Below, piece by piece: positions 33,300 to 41,638 of a stretch of 64,000 nucleotides of DNA. A program made the translations under genes and the position numbers. How positions within the stretch are numbered: the first letter of the stretch is position 1; the number at the start of each line of letters is the position of its first letter. This DNA comes from Clostridia bacterium (GTDB lineage: Bacteria; Bacillota; Clostridia; Christensenellales; Aristaeellaceae). The stretch spans positions 62,001 to 126,000 of the forward strand of contig JAGBDE010000001.1 in the NCBI GenBank assembly GCA_017937655.1, in the 5' to 3' direction. Below the pieces are notes generated by a model. The model saw only the letters and a list, made by a program, of their open reading frames with translations, was not told the DNA's origin and ran no database searches.

Positions 33300-34016
33300 T
33301 TAATTATTTTCTGTCGAAAAACTTGTTTTTTCAATGTATTTCGGCATAAATTGCAGTGCATCGCAGCTTACCAGGTGGTACATGATGCCACGGCGCACGC
33401 CCTCAAAGGCAATCTTGATGCCCTGGCCATGCAGATGGCCATACACCACCGTCTCCACCGGGTAGCGCTCCAGCACCTCCGTAAAGCCGGTGTTCAGGAT
33501 GTCCCGATAAAGGGGCGGGAAGTGCATCATCACCACAATGGGCAGGTGGTACTTGGTGGCGGCCTGAAGGGTCATTTCCAGACGGAGGATCTCCCGCTGG
33601 TAGATCTTCTCATCCTGTTCCGAGAAGGGCTGCCCCGGAAAGGGAATGCTCCAGCCCCGGGTGCCACAGTAGACCACGCCGTCAATTTCGATGGCGTCGT
33701 TCTGGATGGCGTGCATATTCTCCCCCAGCATGGCGCGCACCTTCCCGATGGAGTTCCACCAGTAGTCGTGATTGCCGCGCAGGATCAGCTTTTTGCCGGG
33801 CAGGGAGGCAATTTCGTTCAGGTCATCCCGGACGTCCTCCATCTGCATGGCCCAGCTGATATCGCCAGGGATCAGCACCGTATCTTCAGGCTTGATCACA
33901 GAAAGCCAGTTTTCACGAATGACGTCAAAATGCCTTTCCCAATGTGCGCCAAACACGTTCATGGGCTTTTCCTGATGACCGGGCATATGCAGATCGCCAA
34001 TTGCGTAAATAGCCAT
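33300..34016 (-). CDS. Calcineurin-like metallophosphoesterase
   Basis: 238 residues. All metal motifs are present: GDLH (D8, H10), PGDISWAM, RGNHDYWW, MHFPP and GHLHG. Cytoplasmic, no signal peptide. Substrate unknown; members of this subgroup are annotated only as phosphoesterases. It is 33 bases after the zinc-ribbon gene and ends in a strong terminator. Confidence 0.92.
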   Translation of the reverse strand: MAIYAIGDLHMPGHQEKPMNVFGAHWERHFDVIRENWLSVIKPEDTVLIPGDISWAMQMEDVRDDLNEIASLPGKKLILRGNHDYWWNSIGKVRAMLGENMHAIQNDAIEIDGVVYCGTRGWSIPFPGQPFSEQDEKIYQREILRLEMTLQAATKYHLPIVVMMHFPPLYRDILNTGFTEVLERYPVETVVYGHLHGQGIKIAFEGVRRGIMYHLVSCDALQFMPKYIEKTSFSTENN

Positions 34017-34049
34017 GCTTTCCTCGCTGTCTGAAAATTTACTGAGAAA

Positions 34050-34451
34050 TTACAGATCGTCTTCCTCTTCGTCCTCGTCCCGGTCTTCGTCTTCAATGAC
34101 GCTTTCCAGGGAGAGTTCGTTCTGGATATCGCCGTACTCATTGGCAGGGATATCCTCTTCAATCTCGGGGATGATCTCGTCCATGGAGCTGACGGAATTC
34201 AGGCCGATGGAAGCTTCATCCACGTTGGCCTGTTCTTCATGATCGTCAGTGGTGGTGCCGGCGTTCATTTCCTTCAGGCAGCTGAGGCACACGTCTTTGC
34301 CGGGCATGGTGGGCGCAGCGTTGCACACAGAGCAGAGCTCGAACTCTTCACTGTTGGGTTCCCCCTTCATTTCACGAAGGCAGACCTTACAGTATTTTTC
34401 GGTTTCCTGAATGTAATTGAGATCGCACCGGGGGCACTTTACCAGCTTCAT
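34050..34451 (-). CDS. Small zinc-ribbon protein with acidic tail
   Basis: 133 residues from MKLVKCPRCD; GGAGGG is 6 bases upstream. CPRC with CKVC and CSVC with CLSC give two zinc-ribbon-like sites in residues 5-75. Residues 80-133 are strongly acidic, ending EDEDRDEDEEEDDL. No known family is recalled. Acidic tails of this sort often bind basic partners such as ribosomal proteins or nucleoid proteins; that is speculation. It is co-transcribed with the metallophosphoesterase. Confidence 0.75.
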   Translation of the reverse strand: MKLVKCPRCDLNYIQETEKYCKVCLREMKGEPNSEEFELCSVCNAAPTMPGKDVCLSCLKEMNAGTTTDDHEEQANVDEASIGLNSVSSMDEIIPEIEEDIPANEYGDIQNELSLESVIEDEDRDEDEEEDDL

Positions 34452-34607
34452 GCATTTCCCTCCAAAATTTTGTGACATAGATTGCGAAACCTTCCACGCC
34501 ATTCATTTCCATGGATATGAGTTGGCAAAAGGGTTGTACATTTATTGCAAATGTATTACGATTTTGTTGCGTTATTGACGCAAATAACCTGAAATGGGAG
34601 GTTACTT

Positions 34608-35525
34608 ATGAAAACGAAATGGATGGCAGCTCTGCTCCTCAGCCTGACGCTCACAAGCGCCGCTTTGGCAGATGGAGCACCCAGATCGCAGTTTGGGTTC
34701 AGCGGCTGGCCTTATCGTCAAAACAACGAATGCACCACCAATGATACCGTCCAGAACAGTCAGCAGGAATGCCTGCCGCCAGCCTTGCCCTCAACGCCCG
34801 GACCGACTGTGATTCCGGATGACAGCACGGTCTGTCCGCCGCCGGTTCTGCCGGACAGCGCCATTACCATGACGCCGGACATCCAGGCAACGCCCACCGC
34901 TACTCCGGTAGCAACGCCCGATGTGACGCCGTCTCCCGAGCCCACCAAAGAGCCTGAGATCACCCCTGCGCCTACCAGCGCACCAGAAGCGACCCTTGCG
35001 CCCAAGCCTACTGCAACGGCTACCGCAGTTCCTACTGCAAAGCCTACTGCCAGGCCCACCGCAACGCCGGAGGTAAAACCCACGGAAAAACCAGCAGTTC
35101 CAACGGTTACCCCCTCCGCAGGGCAAGATTATACTACGCCTTCTATTACAATGCAAGAAGAAAATGCATTTCTTTTGCTTTCTCAGGACCGGGCAAAGAA
35201 TGGCAGAAGCCAGCTCCAGCTGGATCCTATGCTGTGCTCCATCGCCCGCATCAAGAGCTGCGACATGAAAAACAACCGCTACTTCGCCCACGAATCCCCC
35301 ACCTACGGCAGCGCCTCCAACATGCTGAAAACCTTCGGCTACAGCTTCACTTCCGTGGGCGAGAACATCGCCCACCATGCCACGGTGGAAAAATCCCAGG
35401 CGGCGTTCATGTCCAGCGAAGGTCACCGCCGCAACATCCTGGGCACCCAGTGGACCAAGGTGGGCATCGGCGTCTGCGTGGACGATAACGGCTACGTCTA
35501 CGTCACCCAGCTGTTTGTCCGCTGA
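34608..35525 (+). CDS. Secreted CAP/SCP-domain protein
   Basis: 305 residues. Signal peptide MKTKWMAALLLSLTLTSAALA, then a 130-residue T/P/A-rich linker with repeated AT-PT units (about 45-165), then a CAP domain. The CAP metal-site residues are FAHESP, VGENIAHH and SEGHRRNIL. YkwD-type CAP proteins are extracellular and linked to spores or the cell surface; activity is unknown. There is no membrane anchor or sortase signal. GGGAGG lies upstream of the ATG. Confidence 0.88.
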   Translation: MKTKWMAALLLSLTLTSAALADGAPRSQFGFSGWPYRQNNECTTNDTVQNSQQECLPPALPSTPGPTVIPDDSTVCPPPVLPDSAITMTPDIQATPTATPVATPDVTPSPEPTKEPEITPAPTSAPEATLAPKPTATATAVPTAKPTARPTATPEVKPTEKPAVPTVTPSAGQDYTTPSITMQEENAFLLLSQDRAKNGRSQLQLDPMLCSIARIKSCDMKNNRYFAHESPTYGSASNMLKTFGYSFTSVGENIAHHATVEKSQAAFMSSEGHRRNILGTQWTKVGIGVCVDDNGYVYVTQLFVR

Positions 35526-35544
35526 CCCGGCCACAATTGCATAT

Positions 35545-35575
35545 GAAAAGACCGCGCCCTGTGCACGGTCTTTTC
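35545..35575 (+). terminator. Terminator after CAP gene
   Basis: GAAAAGACCG...CGGTCTTTTC stem, T-rich end on the plus strand, 20 bases after the stop. Confidence 0.85.
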
Positions 35576-35585
35576 CTTATGTTTG

Positions 35586-35930
35586 TCACACGCGCCTGCC
35601 CCAGCGCTGCCGGAGGCCTGCGGAGCTTTTGGCATAGTATTGCGGCTTCCTGCCTCTTCCGTAGGGGCTGCACCACACGCCTGCCGCCCTGAGCACTCCG
35701 CGGCCCGCCATGCTTCCTCTGGGCCGGACGTATGTACTCAAAGCGGTACAAGCGCTGGCCGGCTGCTCTCCCTCCGCCGGAATGGGCCGGAAGGGATCCT
35801 CCGCCGATTTGACCTTGGTGTATCTGTCGGAAAACAACGGCTCCGCCACCCGGCGGCTGGTCAGCGCAGGCAGCAGCACCGCCTCCCGGGTCTGGAGCGC
35901 CGGACGCATCCAGATGGATCGCTGCAACAT
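35586..35930 (-). CDS. Small basic protein of unknown function, putative sporulation gene
   Basis: 114 residues, ATG preceded by AGAAAGGAG at 7 bases. It matches no family I know. The C-terminal third is rich in R, G, Y and W (SPYGRGRKPQYY, RQRWGRRV), like small coat-type proteins. An exact CAC-N16-CATAGGATA lies about 40 bases upstream of the ATG, the best sigma-K consensus in the window, so mother-cell expression late in sporulation is likely. The opposite strand carries competing frames without ribosome sites. This is the only coding candidate in the 35526-36071 stretch. Confidence 0.55.
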   Translation of the reverse strand: MLQRSIWMRPALQTREAVLLPALTSRRVAEPLFSDRYTKVKSAEDPFRPIPAEGEQPASACTALSTYVRPRGSMAGRGVLRAAGVWCSPYGRGRKPQYYAKSSAGLRQRWGRRV

Positions 35931-35969
35931 GGAAACACTCCTTTCTGTGCTGGTTTCTCGCAGCTACGG

Positions 35970-35997
35970 TATCCTATGCGCCATGGGCGATGTTGTG
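35970..35997 (-). promoter_or_regulatory. Sigma-K-type promoter of the 114-residue ORF
   Basis: CAC (35997-35995), N16, CATAGGATA (35978-35970): full match to AC-N16-CATAnnnTA. The gene upstream of it is divergent, and no anti-SD arm is present in the spacer. Confidence 0.7.
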
Positions 35998-36071
35998 CGG
36001 CCGGTTCTTGTCTTTATCCGCCTGCCGTGATAGGATAGACGCATCAGGATTCCCGGAATGGAGGAACGCAG

Positions 36072-36590
36072 GTGGATTACAGAATAGAAGCGATGGAGGT
36101 TCTCCTGTGTGAGGACTGCATATTGCAGCGATATTTCCCGCTGATTCCATACAAAGCTCAACTGCTCAAAAACCTCATCGAAAATCACTGTTTGACCAAA
36201 ACGGCATGCTTGCAGCTTTCAGATGAACTTCTGATCGAAATGGGCCTTCCAACCGTCGAGTTGGCCAACCTTTTCCGGCAGTTTCTGGTCATGTATGATG
36301 CAAAAGAAGCCAAATTAAAGGAAATAGACAAGGTTGCCGCAAACGAAGCAGAAGCCGCAGCGTTTCGCGAGCTGTATCTGCTGCCCGGCGTAAAAGCGGT
36401 GCGCGCAAAGCTGTATTGCGATTCCGGCTACACCAGCCTGAGTAAAATCGCCGCCGCCCTTCCTGAACAGATCATCCAGAACACATCCGCCCTGATCCTT
36501 TCGCAAAACCTGCCGCTGAAACCGCCTCTGCCCAAAGAGGTCAGAACGCATATCGCCGTGGCAAAAGCGCTGACCCTATACGCCGTATAA
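36072..36590 (+). CDS. Hypothetical protein with a helix-hairpin-helix-like segment
   Basis: 172 residues, all helical by eye, no signal or membrane segment. ELYLLPGVKAVRAKLYCDSG then TSLSKIAAALP looks like an HhH motif of the DUF4332 type (LPGVG...LxxxGYxSLxxIA). The first 80 residues include TKTACLQLSDELLIEMGLP, an HTH- or SAM-like stretch. TTGTCT-N17-TAGGAT upstream could be a weak sigma-A promoter, and GGAGG precedes the start. DNA binding is a guess. Confidence 0.6.
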   Translation: MDYRIEAMEVLLCEDCILQRYFPLIPYKAQLLKNLIENHCLTKTACLQLSDELLIEMGLPTVELANLFRQFLVMYDAKEAKLKEIDKVAANEAEAAAFRELYLLPGVKAVRAKLYCDSGYTSLSKIAAALPEQIIQNTSALILSQNLPLKPPLPKEVRTHIAVAKALTLYAV

Positions 36591-36599
36591 GAAAAGCAA

Positions 36600-36638
36600 A
36601 ACCCCTCCGCACATTTACCCAAATTGCGGAGGGGTTTC
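36600..36638. terminator. Bidirectional terminator between HhH-like gene and engB
   Basis: AAACCCCTCCGC...GCGGAGGGGTTT, 12-base perfect stem. Confidence 0.9.
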
Positions 36639-36643
36639 CTCAA

Positions 36644-37267
36644 TTATTCATGCGGCATATCCAGCGTGCTGTCAATCTCCCGGGCTTCCTTCAGCAAATT
36701 GCCGATCTTTCCCAAAAGCTCCTCCCGGCCAAAGCCGGTCTCGCTGGAGTAGACCATCACTTCCCAGGGCTGCACCAGCATGGCGCGGCAGATGGGCGCG
36801 ATCTGCTTCATCCGGGCGCCGCGGCTGATCTTGTCCGCCTTGGTGGCCACGATGGTGAAGGGAATGCCCATGTCCCGGAAATAGCGGTTCATGGTGATGT
36901 CGTCCTGGGTGGGCTCGTGGCGGATGTCCACCAGATGCAGCACATGGAACAGCTTGGTGCTGGTTTGGAAATAGTCGTCCATCATTTTGCCCCAGCGGAT
37001 CTTTTCCGCCTTGTCCACCTTGGCAAAGCCATAGCCGGGCAGGTCCACCAGGTGGAAGTCCTCATTGATAAGGAACACGTTCACCAGTCGGGTCTTGCCG
37101 GAGGTGGCGCTGGTTTTGCACAGCTTGTGGCGGTTACAAAGGGAATTGATCAGCGAGCTTTTGCCCACGTTGCTCTTCCCCACCACCGCCAGCTGCGGCA
37201 GCGAAATAGGCGGCTTTTCCTGATATTCGCTCATACTGGTTACAAAAGAAGCAGATTTGATATCCAT
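36644..37267 (-). CDS. engB: Ribosome biogenesis GTPase EngB/YsxC
   Basis: 207 residues. G1 GKSNVGKSSLIN, G2 threonine in KTSATSGKTR, G3 DLPGYG, G4 ATKAD, G5 SSETG. Essential GTPase for 50S subunit assembly. It lies 18 bases downstream of lon, the classic lon-engB order of Firmicutes. Confidence 0.96.
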   Translation of the reverse strand: MDIKSASFVTSMSEYQEKPPISLPQLAVVGKSNVGKSSLINSLCNRHKLCKTSATSGKTRLVNVFLINEDFHLVDLPGYGFAKVDKAEKIRWGKMMDDYFQTSTKLFHVLHLVDIRHEPTQDDITMNRYFRDMGIPFTIVATKADKISRGARMKQIAPICRAMLVQPWEVMVYSSETGFGREELLGKIGNLLKEAREIDSTLDMPHE

Positions 37268-37285
37268 GTTTTATCCTCTGTACAT

Positions 37286-39628
37286 TTACTTTTCCGCGGG
37301 AAGCGGGTTAACCAGGGCAATGGCAAGCACCTGATCCACCGTTTCCACCGGGGTGATCTGGATGGCGTCCAGCACGCACTGGGCCACTTCTTCCAGATCC
37401 TTTTTGTTTTCTGCGGGGATGAGCACCTGCTTGATGCCCGCCCTGTAGGCAGCCATCAGCTTTTCCTTCAGTCCGCCGATGGGCAGCACCTTGCCCCGGA
37501 GGGTGATCTCGCCGGTCATGGCCACATCCTGGCGGACGGGAATGCCGGTCAGGGCGCTCACCAAGCCAGTGATCAGCGTCACGCCCGCAGAGGGGCCGTC
37601 CTTGGGCACCGCGCCTTCGGGAACGTGAATGTGGATGTCCTGCTTTTTGAAGTACTCATCATCCAGGCCCCAGGGCAGCGCGTGGGCTCTGGCCCAGGAC
37701 AGGGCTGCCTTGGCGCTTTCCTGCATCACGTCGCCCAGCTTGCCGGTCAGCTGCAATGCGCCGGAACCCTTCATAATGAGGCATTCCACGCTGAGCAGCT
37801 CGCCGCCCACGGAGGTGTAGGCCAGGCCATTGACCACACCCACGCTGCTGGTGGTTTCCGGCTTCTCCCGGGTGTACCGGGGCGCGCCAAGATAGCTCTT
37901 GAGGCGGGTGGGCGTAATGGTGATGGTTTCCAGATCGTTGTCCAGCATTTCCACGGTGGCCTTGCGGACAACCTTGCCCAGGGTGCGTTCCAGCTCACGG
38001 ACGCCGGCTTCCCGGGTATATCCCTCGATGACGGCTTTGAGCAGCTTGTCCGCAATGCGGACGCTGCCGGGCTTCAGGCCGTGCTGCAAAATCTGCTTGG
38101 GGAAAAGATGCTTCCGGGCAATGCGCAGCTTCTCTTCCTCCGTATAGCTGGACACCTCAATAATCTCCAGACGGTCCAGCAGAGGGCCGGGAATGGTGTC
38201 CATGGAGTTGGCCGTGGTGATGAACATCACATGGCTCAGGTCAAAGGGAAGCTCCATGTAGTGGTCGCGGAAGGCATTGTTCTGCTCCGCATCCAGCACT
38301 TCCAGCAGTGCGGAAGCGGGGTCGCCCCGGAAATCGCTGCTCATTTTGTCAATCTCGTCAAACAGGAATACCGGGTTCATGGTGCCCGCCTGCTTCATGC
38401 CGGAGATGATCCGTCCGGGAATGGCGCCCACGTAAGTACGGCGATGGCCGCGGATCTCAGCCTCGTCCCGGACGCCGCCCAGGGACATCTGGACAAACTT
38501 GCGTCCCACCGCCTGGGCGATGGCCCGGACGATAGAGGTTTTGCCCACGCCGGGAGGGCCCACCAGGCAAAGGATGGGGCCCTTCATGTCCTGCTTCATG
38601 CGCAGCACAGCCAGGTACTCGATGATGCGTTCCTTCACCTTTTCCAGGCCGTAGTGATCCTGATCCAGGATCCTGCGGGCGCGCTTCAGTTCCAGGTTGT
38701 CGGTGGTCAGCTTGCCCCAAGGCAGGCTGAGGATCCACTCCACATACGTCCTGCTGATGCCGATTTCCGGCGTGCCGGGCGCCATGTGGGACAGCCGTTC
38801 CAACTCCTTGATGGCCTTTTCCCGGGCTTCGTCGTTCAGGGGCGTTTTTTCAATCTGTTCCCGGAGTTCCTCCACCTCGGTGCCGTCGCCGTCGCCCAGC
38901 TCGGTCTGGATGGCTTTGATCTGCTCCCGAAGGTAGAAGTCCTTCTGGTTGCGTTCAATCTGCTTCTTGATGCGGGCCTGCACCTGCTTTTCCACGTCGG
39001 CCAGCTCGGTTTCCCGGAGCAGAATACCGCACAGCTTTTCCAGCCGGTCCTTGGCCCGGAGCTTTTCCAGAATGGCCTGACGATCCTCCAGCTTGGTCAG
39101 CACATTCACGGCAATGATATCCGCCAGCTGGTCGGGCTTGTCCATCTCCATGACGGAAGAGAGGGTCTCCTGAGAAACTCGCATACTGCTGCTGCAGTAT
39201 TCCTTAAAAAACTCATGGGTGGTACGAACCAGCGCCTTCATCTCGGCGGTGTCCTTCAGGCTGGTATCCACCGCGGGGCGAACGTCGCCCAGAAGCATGG
39301 GCTCGCTTTCCACGATGTCCATCAGCGTGGCCCGCTGCGCGCCCTCCACCAGCACCCGGATGCTGTCCCCGGGCAGGTTCAGGGTCTGCTTCACCACGGC
39401 AATGGTGCCGACGGTGCAAAGATCCTTCTGGGTGGGATCCTCGGTTTCCGCGTCCAGCTGCGCTACCAGAAAAATGCGCTGGTCGCCCAGCATGGCCTTC
39501 TCCAGGGCGGCCACGCTCTTGGGCCGGCCCACGTCAAAGTGCAGCGCCATGTGCGGAAAAACCATCATACCCCGCAAAGGCAAAACGGGAAGGCGCTCAT
39601 ACCTGTCCCTGCGTAACGATTCCTGCAT
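37286..39628 (-). CDS. lon: ATP-dependent protease Lon
   Basis: 780 residues from [10 protein letters not shown]: the GGAGG is 6 bases away, while an ATG two codons earlier touches it. N-terminal LON substrate domain, coiled coil, AAA+ with GPPGVGKTS (about 361), Walker [11 protein letters not shown], and the Ser-Lys protease with DGPSAGVT (Ser about 680) and [10 protein letters not shown] (Lys about 722). It degrades misfolded and regulatory proteins. It has its own promoter with TATAAT and a leader hairpin right before the ribosome site. Confidence 0.97.
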   Translation of the reverse strand: MQESLRRDRYERLPVLPLRGMMVFPHMALHFDVGRPKSVAALEKAMLGDQRIFLVAQLDAETEDPTQKDLCTVGTIAVVKQTLNLPGDSIRVLVEGAQRATLMDIVESEPMLLGDVRPAVDTSLKDTAEMKALVRTTHEFFKEYCSSSMRVSQETLSSVMEMDKPDQLADIIAVNVLTKLEDRQAILEKLRAKDRLEKLCGILLRETELADVEKQVQARIKKQIERNQKDFYLREQIKAIQTELGDGDGTEVEELREQIEKTPLNDEAREKAIKELERLSHMAPGTPEIGISRTYVEWILSLPWGKLTTDNLELKRARRILDQDHYGLEKVKERIIEYLAVLRMKQDMKGPILCLVGPPGVGKTSIVRAIAQAVGRKFVQMSLGGVRDEAEIRGHRRTYVGAIPGRIISGMKQAGTMNPVFLFDEIDKMSSDFRGDPASALLEVLDAEQNNAFRDHYMELPFDLSHVMFITTANSMDTIPGPLLDRLEIIEVSSYTEEEKLRIARKHLFPKQILQHGLKPGSVRIADKLLKAVIEGYTREAGVRELERTLGKVVRKATVEMLDNDLETITITPTRLKSYLGAPRYTREKPETTSSVGVVNGLAYTSVGGELLSVECLIMKGSGALQLTGKLGDVMQESAKAALSWARAHALPWGLDDEYFKKQDIHIHVPEGAVPKDGPSAGVTLITGLVSALTGIPVRQDVAMTGEITLRGKVLPIGGLKEKLMAAYRAGIKQVLIPAENKKDLEEVAQCVLDAIQITPVETVDQVLAIALVNPLPAEK

Positions 39629-39642
39629 AATCATCCTCCATT

Positions 39643-39664
39643 TAGCGCTCCCGCAAGGAGCGCC
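39643..39664 (-). promoter_or_regulatory. Leader hairpin before lon ribosome site
   Basis: GCGCTCC-TTGC-GGGAGCGC stem placed a few bases before the GGAGG of lon. It does not hide the ribosome site; mRNA stabilisation is one possibility. Confidence 0.45.
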
Positions 39665-39698
39665 ACACACTGCGGCGGGAACTTTCCGCCGTTACCTG

Positions 39699-39727
39699 AT
39701 TATAAGCGGTCACAAAAACAAATGCAA
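39699..39727 (-). promoter_or_regulatory. Sigma-A promoter of lon-engB
   Basis: TTGCAT, 17-base spacer, perfect TATAAT. No CIRCE or CtsR operator is obvious beside it. Confidence 0.7.
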
Positions 39728-39797
39728 GGGATATATATGGTTTCTTCGCTGCAAAGAATTTCATACTGCATTTTTTACAATCATCAATATATAAATG

Positions 39798-39830
39798 AAG
39801 AAAAGCAGCCATGATCAGCTGCTTTTCCTT
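39798..39830. terminator. Terminator after lonB
   Basis: GAAAAGCAGC...GCTGCTTTTC perfect stem, T-rich on both strands, 16 bases beyond the lonB stop. Confidence 0.9.
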
Positions 39831-39845
39831 TATTTTCGGCCGATG

Positions 39846-41552
39846 TCACGCTTTTCCTGCGGCGCTTTGTTCCTCTGCCGCCAGCACGTCCACCGCGCCG
39901 GTATTGGTGACGATGGTCTCCTCCACCGTTGCCGCCTGAGAAACAGGCAGCAGCATCTTCTCCAGCGCTTCGGTCAAAAGGCCGACAGGGGTCACCCGAA
40001 TGGTGGTATGTTCGAAGCGTTCCAGCTGGTTTTCCTTGGGAATGAGCACCTCGGTAATACCGGCCCGCTCGGCGGCCTCCACCTTGGCAGGTACGCCGCC
40101 TACCGGCTTCACCTGTCCCAGTACGGACACCTCGCCGGTGACGGCCAGGCTGCCATTGACCGGCCGGCCGGTGATCGCGCTGACCGTGGCCACCGCCATG
40201 GCAACACCTGCGGAGGGGCCGTCCACCGGAGTGCCGCCGGGGAAATTGATGTGGATGTCATATTCCTCCGTGGGATAACCCATGGAGCCAAGCAGCGTCA
40301 TCACGTTTTCCAGGGAGCTTCTGGCCATGGACTTGCGGCGGATCTTGCGGGAATCGCCGCCGATTTCCTCTTCCTCCGCGATGCCGGTAATGAACAGCTT
40401 GCCGCTGCCGGGCCGGGCCACCGCCTCCACCTCCAGGGTGGCGCCCTGTGCGCTGCCGATGACCGCCAGGCCGTGCACCACTCCCACACGATTGCGGGTG
40501 TCCGCCTGCTGCTCCGGCCGGGCGGAATAGTGGCCGGAATAGATGACCCACTCCACGTCCTCCCGGGTAATATGCTTCCGCTCTTCCATCTGTGCCAGCC
40601 CGGCGCACATCTGGACGATGTTCACTGCATCCCGGCCGCAGGAGGCAAATCGACCGACCATTTTGGCGTCCTCCCGGGCCATTTCATACCCTGCCCGCTC
40701 CGCAGAATGGAAAGCGATGTCCGCCACCTCATCCTGTTCCAGACCCCGGAAATAGATTTCCATGCAGCGGGAGCGCAGGGCGGGCGGCATCTCCTGGGGG
40801 CTGCGGGTGGTGGCCGCCACCAGGCGGAAGTCCGCAGGCAGGCCGTTCTTGAAAATATCGTGGATGTACCGGGGAATGGAGGTATCGTCCGCGTTGTAAT
40901 AGGCGGATTCCAGCATGACCTTCCGGTCCTCCAGCACCTTCAGCAGCTTGTTCATCTGAATGGGATGCAATTCGCCGATCTCGTCCAGGAACAGCACGCC
41001 GCCGTGGGCTTTGGTGACCGCGCCGGGCTTGGGCTGGGGCACGCCCTGCACGCCCAGCGGACCCGCGCCCTGGTAGATGGGGTCGTGCACGCTGCCGATC
41101 AGCGGATCGGCGATGGCCCGCTCGTCAAAACGGACGCAGGTGGCATCCATCTCAATGAAAGGCGCGGTGGGCAGGAAGGGTGTGCCGGGGCTTTTCTTGG
41201 CGGCTTCCAGGGCCAGGCGGGCAGCGCAGGTTTTGCCGATGCCGGGAGGCCCGTAAATGATCACATGCTGCGGATTTTTGCCGCAGAGAATGGCTTTCAG
41301 GGACTTGATGCCGTCCTGCTGGCCCACAATGTCCTGAAACTTGGTGGGCCGAACCCGCTCCGCCAGCGGTTCGCTCAGCTTCAGCGCCCGCATCTTGTGG
41401 AGCTTTTCCAGCTCCCGCCCACTTTCCCGCCGGGCGGCGGGCTGGGTTTTGCGCTGGTTGCGCAGCTGGGTGTAGAAATAGACGCCGACGATGGTGGTCA
41501 CCAGCATCTGAATGGCAAACAAAATCAAGCTGACCAAAGAAGAAACCCCCAT
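39846..41552 (-). CDS. lonB: Sporulation-associated protease LonB
   Basis: 568 residues. An N-terminal membrane helix (SLILFAIQMLVTTIVGVYFY) is followed by AAA+ with GPPGIGKTC (about 104) and GGVLFLDEIGEL. The Lon-type Ser-Lys protease domain has DGPSAGVA (Ser about 446) and PAKVEAAERAG (Lys about 487). It lacks the LON N-domain. In Bacillus, LonB is forespore (sigma-F) expressed and its gene precedes lon, the same order as here. The N-terminal helix suggests membrane tethering. Confidence 0.93.
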   Translation of the reverse strand: MGVSSLVSLILFAIQMLVTTIVGVYFYTQLRNQRKTQPAARRESGRELEKLHKMRALKLSEPLAERVRPTKFQDIVGQQDGIKSLKAILCGKNPQHVIIYGPPGIGKTCAARLALEAAKKSPGTPFLPTAPFIEMDATCVRFDERAIADPLIGSVHDPIYQGAGPLGVQGVPQPKPGAVTKAHGGVLFLDEIGELHPIQMNKLLKVLEDRKVMLESAYYNADDTSIPRYIHDIFKNGLPADFRLVAATTRSPQEMPPALRSRCMEIYFRGLEQDEVADIAFHSAERAGYEMAREDAKMVGRFASCGRDAVNIVQMCAGLAQMEERKHITREDVEWVIYSGHYSARPEQQADTRNRVGVVHGLAVIGSAQGATLEVEAVARPGSGKLFITGIAEEEEIGGDSRKIRRKSMARSSLENVMTLLGSMGYPTEEYDIHINFPGGTPVDGPSAGVAMAVATVSAITGRPVNGSLAVTGEVSVLGQVKPVGGVPAKVEAAERAGITEVLIPKENQLERFEHTTIRVTPVGLLTEALEKMLLPVSQAATVEETIVTNTGAVDVLAAEEQSAAGKA

Positions 41553-41638
41553 TCATGGAAGATGTTTTCCGTTCTTTCCTTTGGGTAGCATGTGAAAAAC
41601 GGAGCATTTCCATGTATGAAGGTTTCTGGCATGATTTG

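Noticed and set aside
34900..35100. Repeats in the CAP gene linker as a repeat array
   Set aside because: They are low-complexity Thr/Pro/Ala codons inside one reading frame, not a DNA repeat element.
35583..36038. Plus-strand frames opposite the 114-residue ORF
   Set aside because: They start inside the CAP terminator or lack ribosome sites; the minus strand has promoter and ribosome site.
36034..36042. GATAGGATA before the HhH-like gene as a fourth sigma-K site
   Set aside because: First base differs and there is no CAC at 16 bases; it fits a weak sigma-A promoter better.
41600..41613. CATACATG upstream of lonB as a sigma-E promoter
   Set aside because: No ATA at 16-18 bases; known lonB control in Bacillus is sigma-F, for which I saw no clear element.
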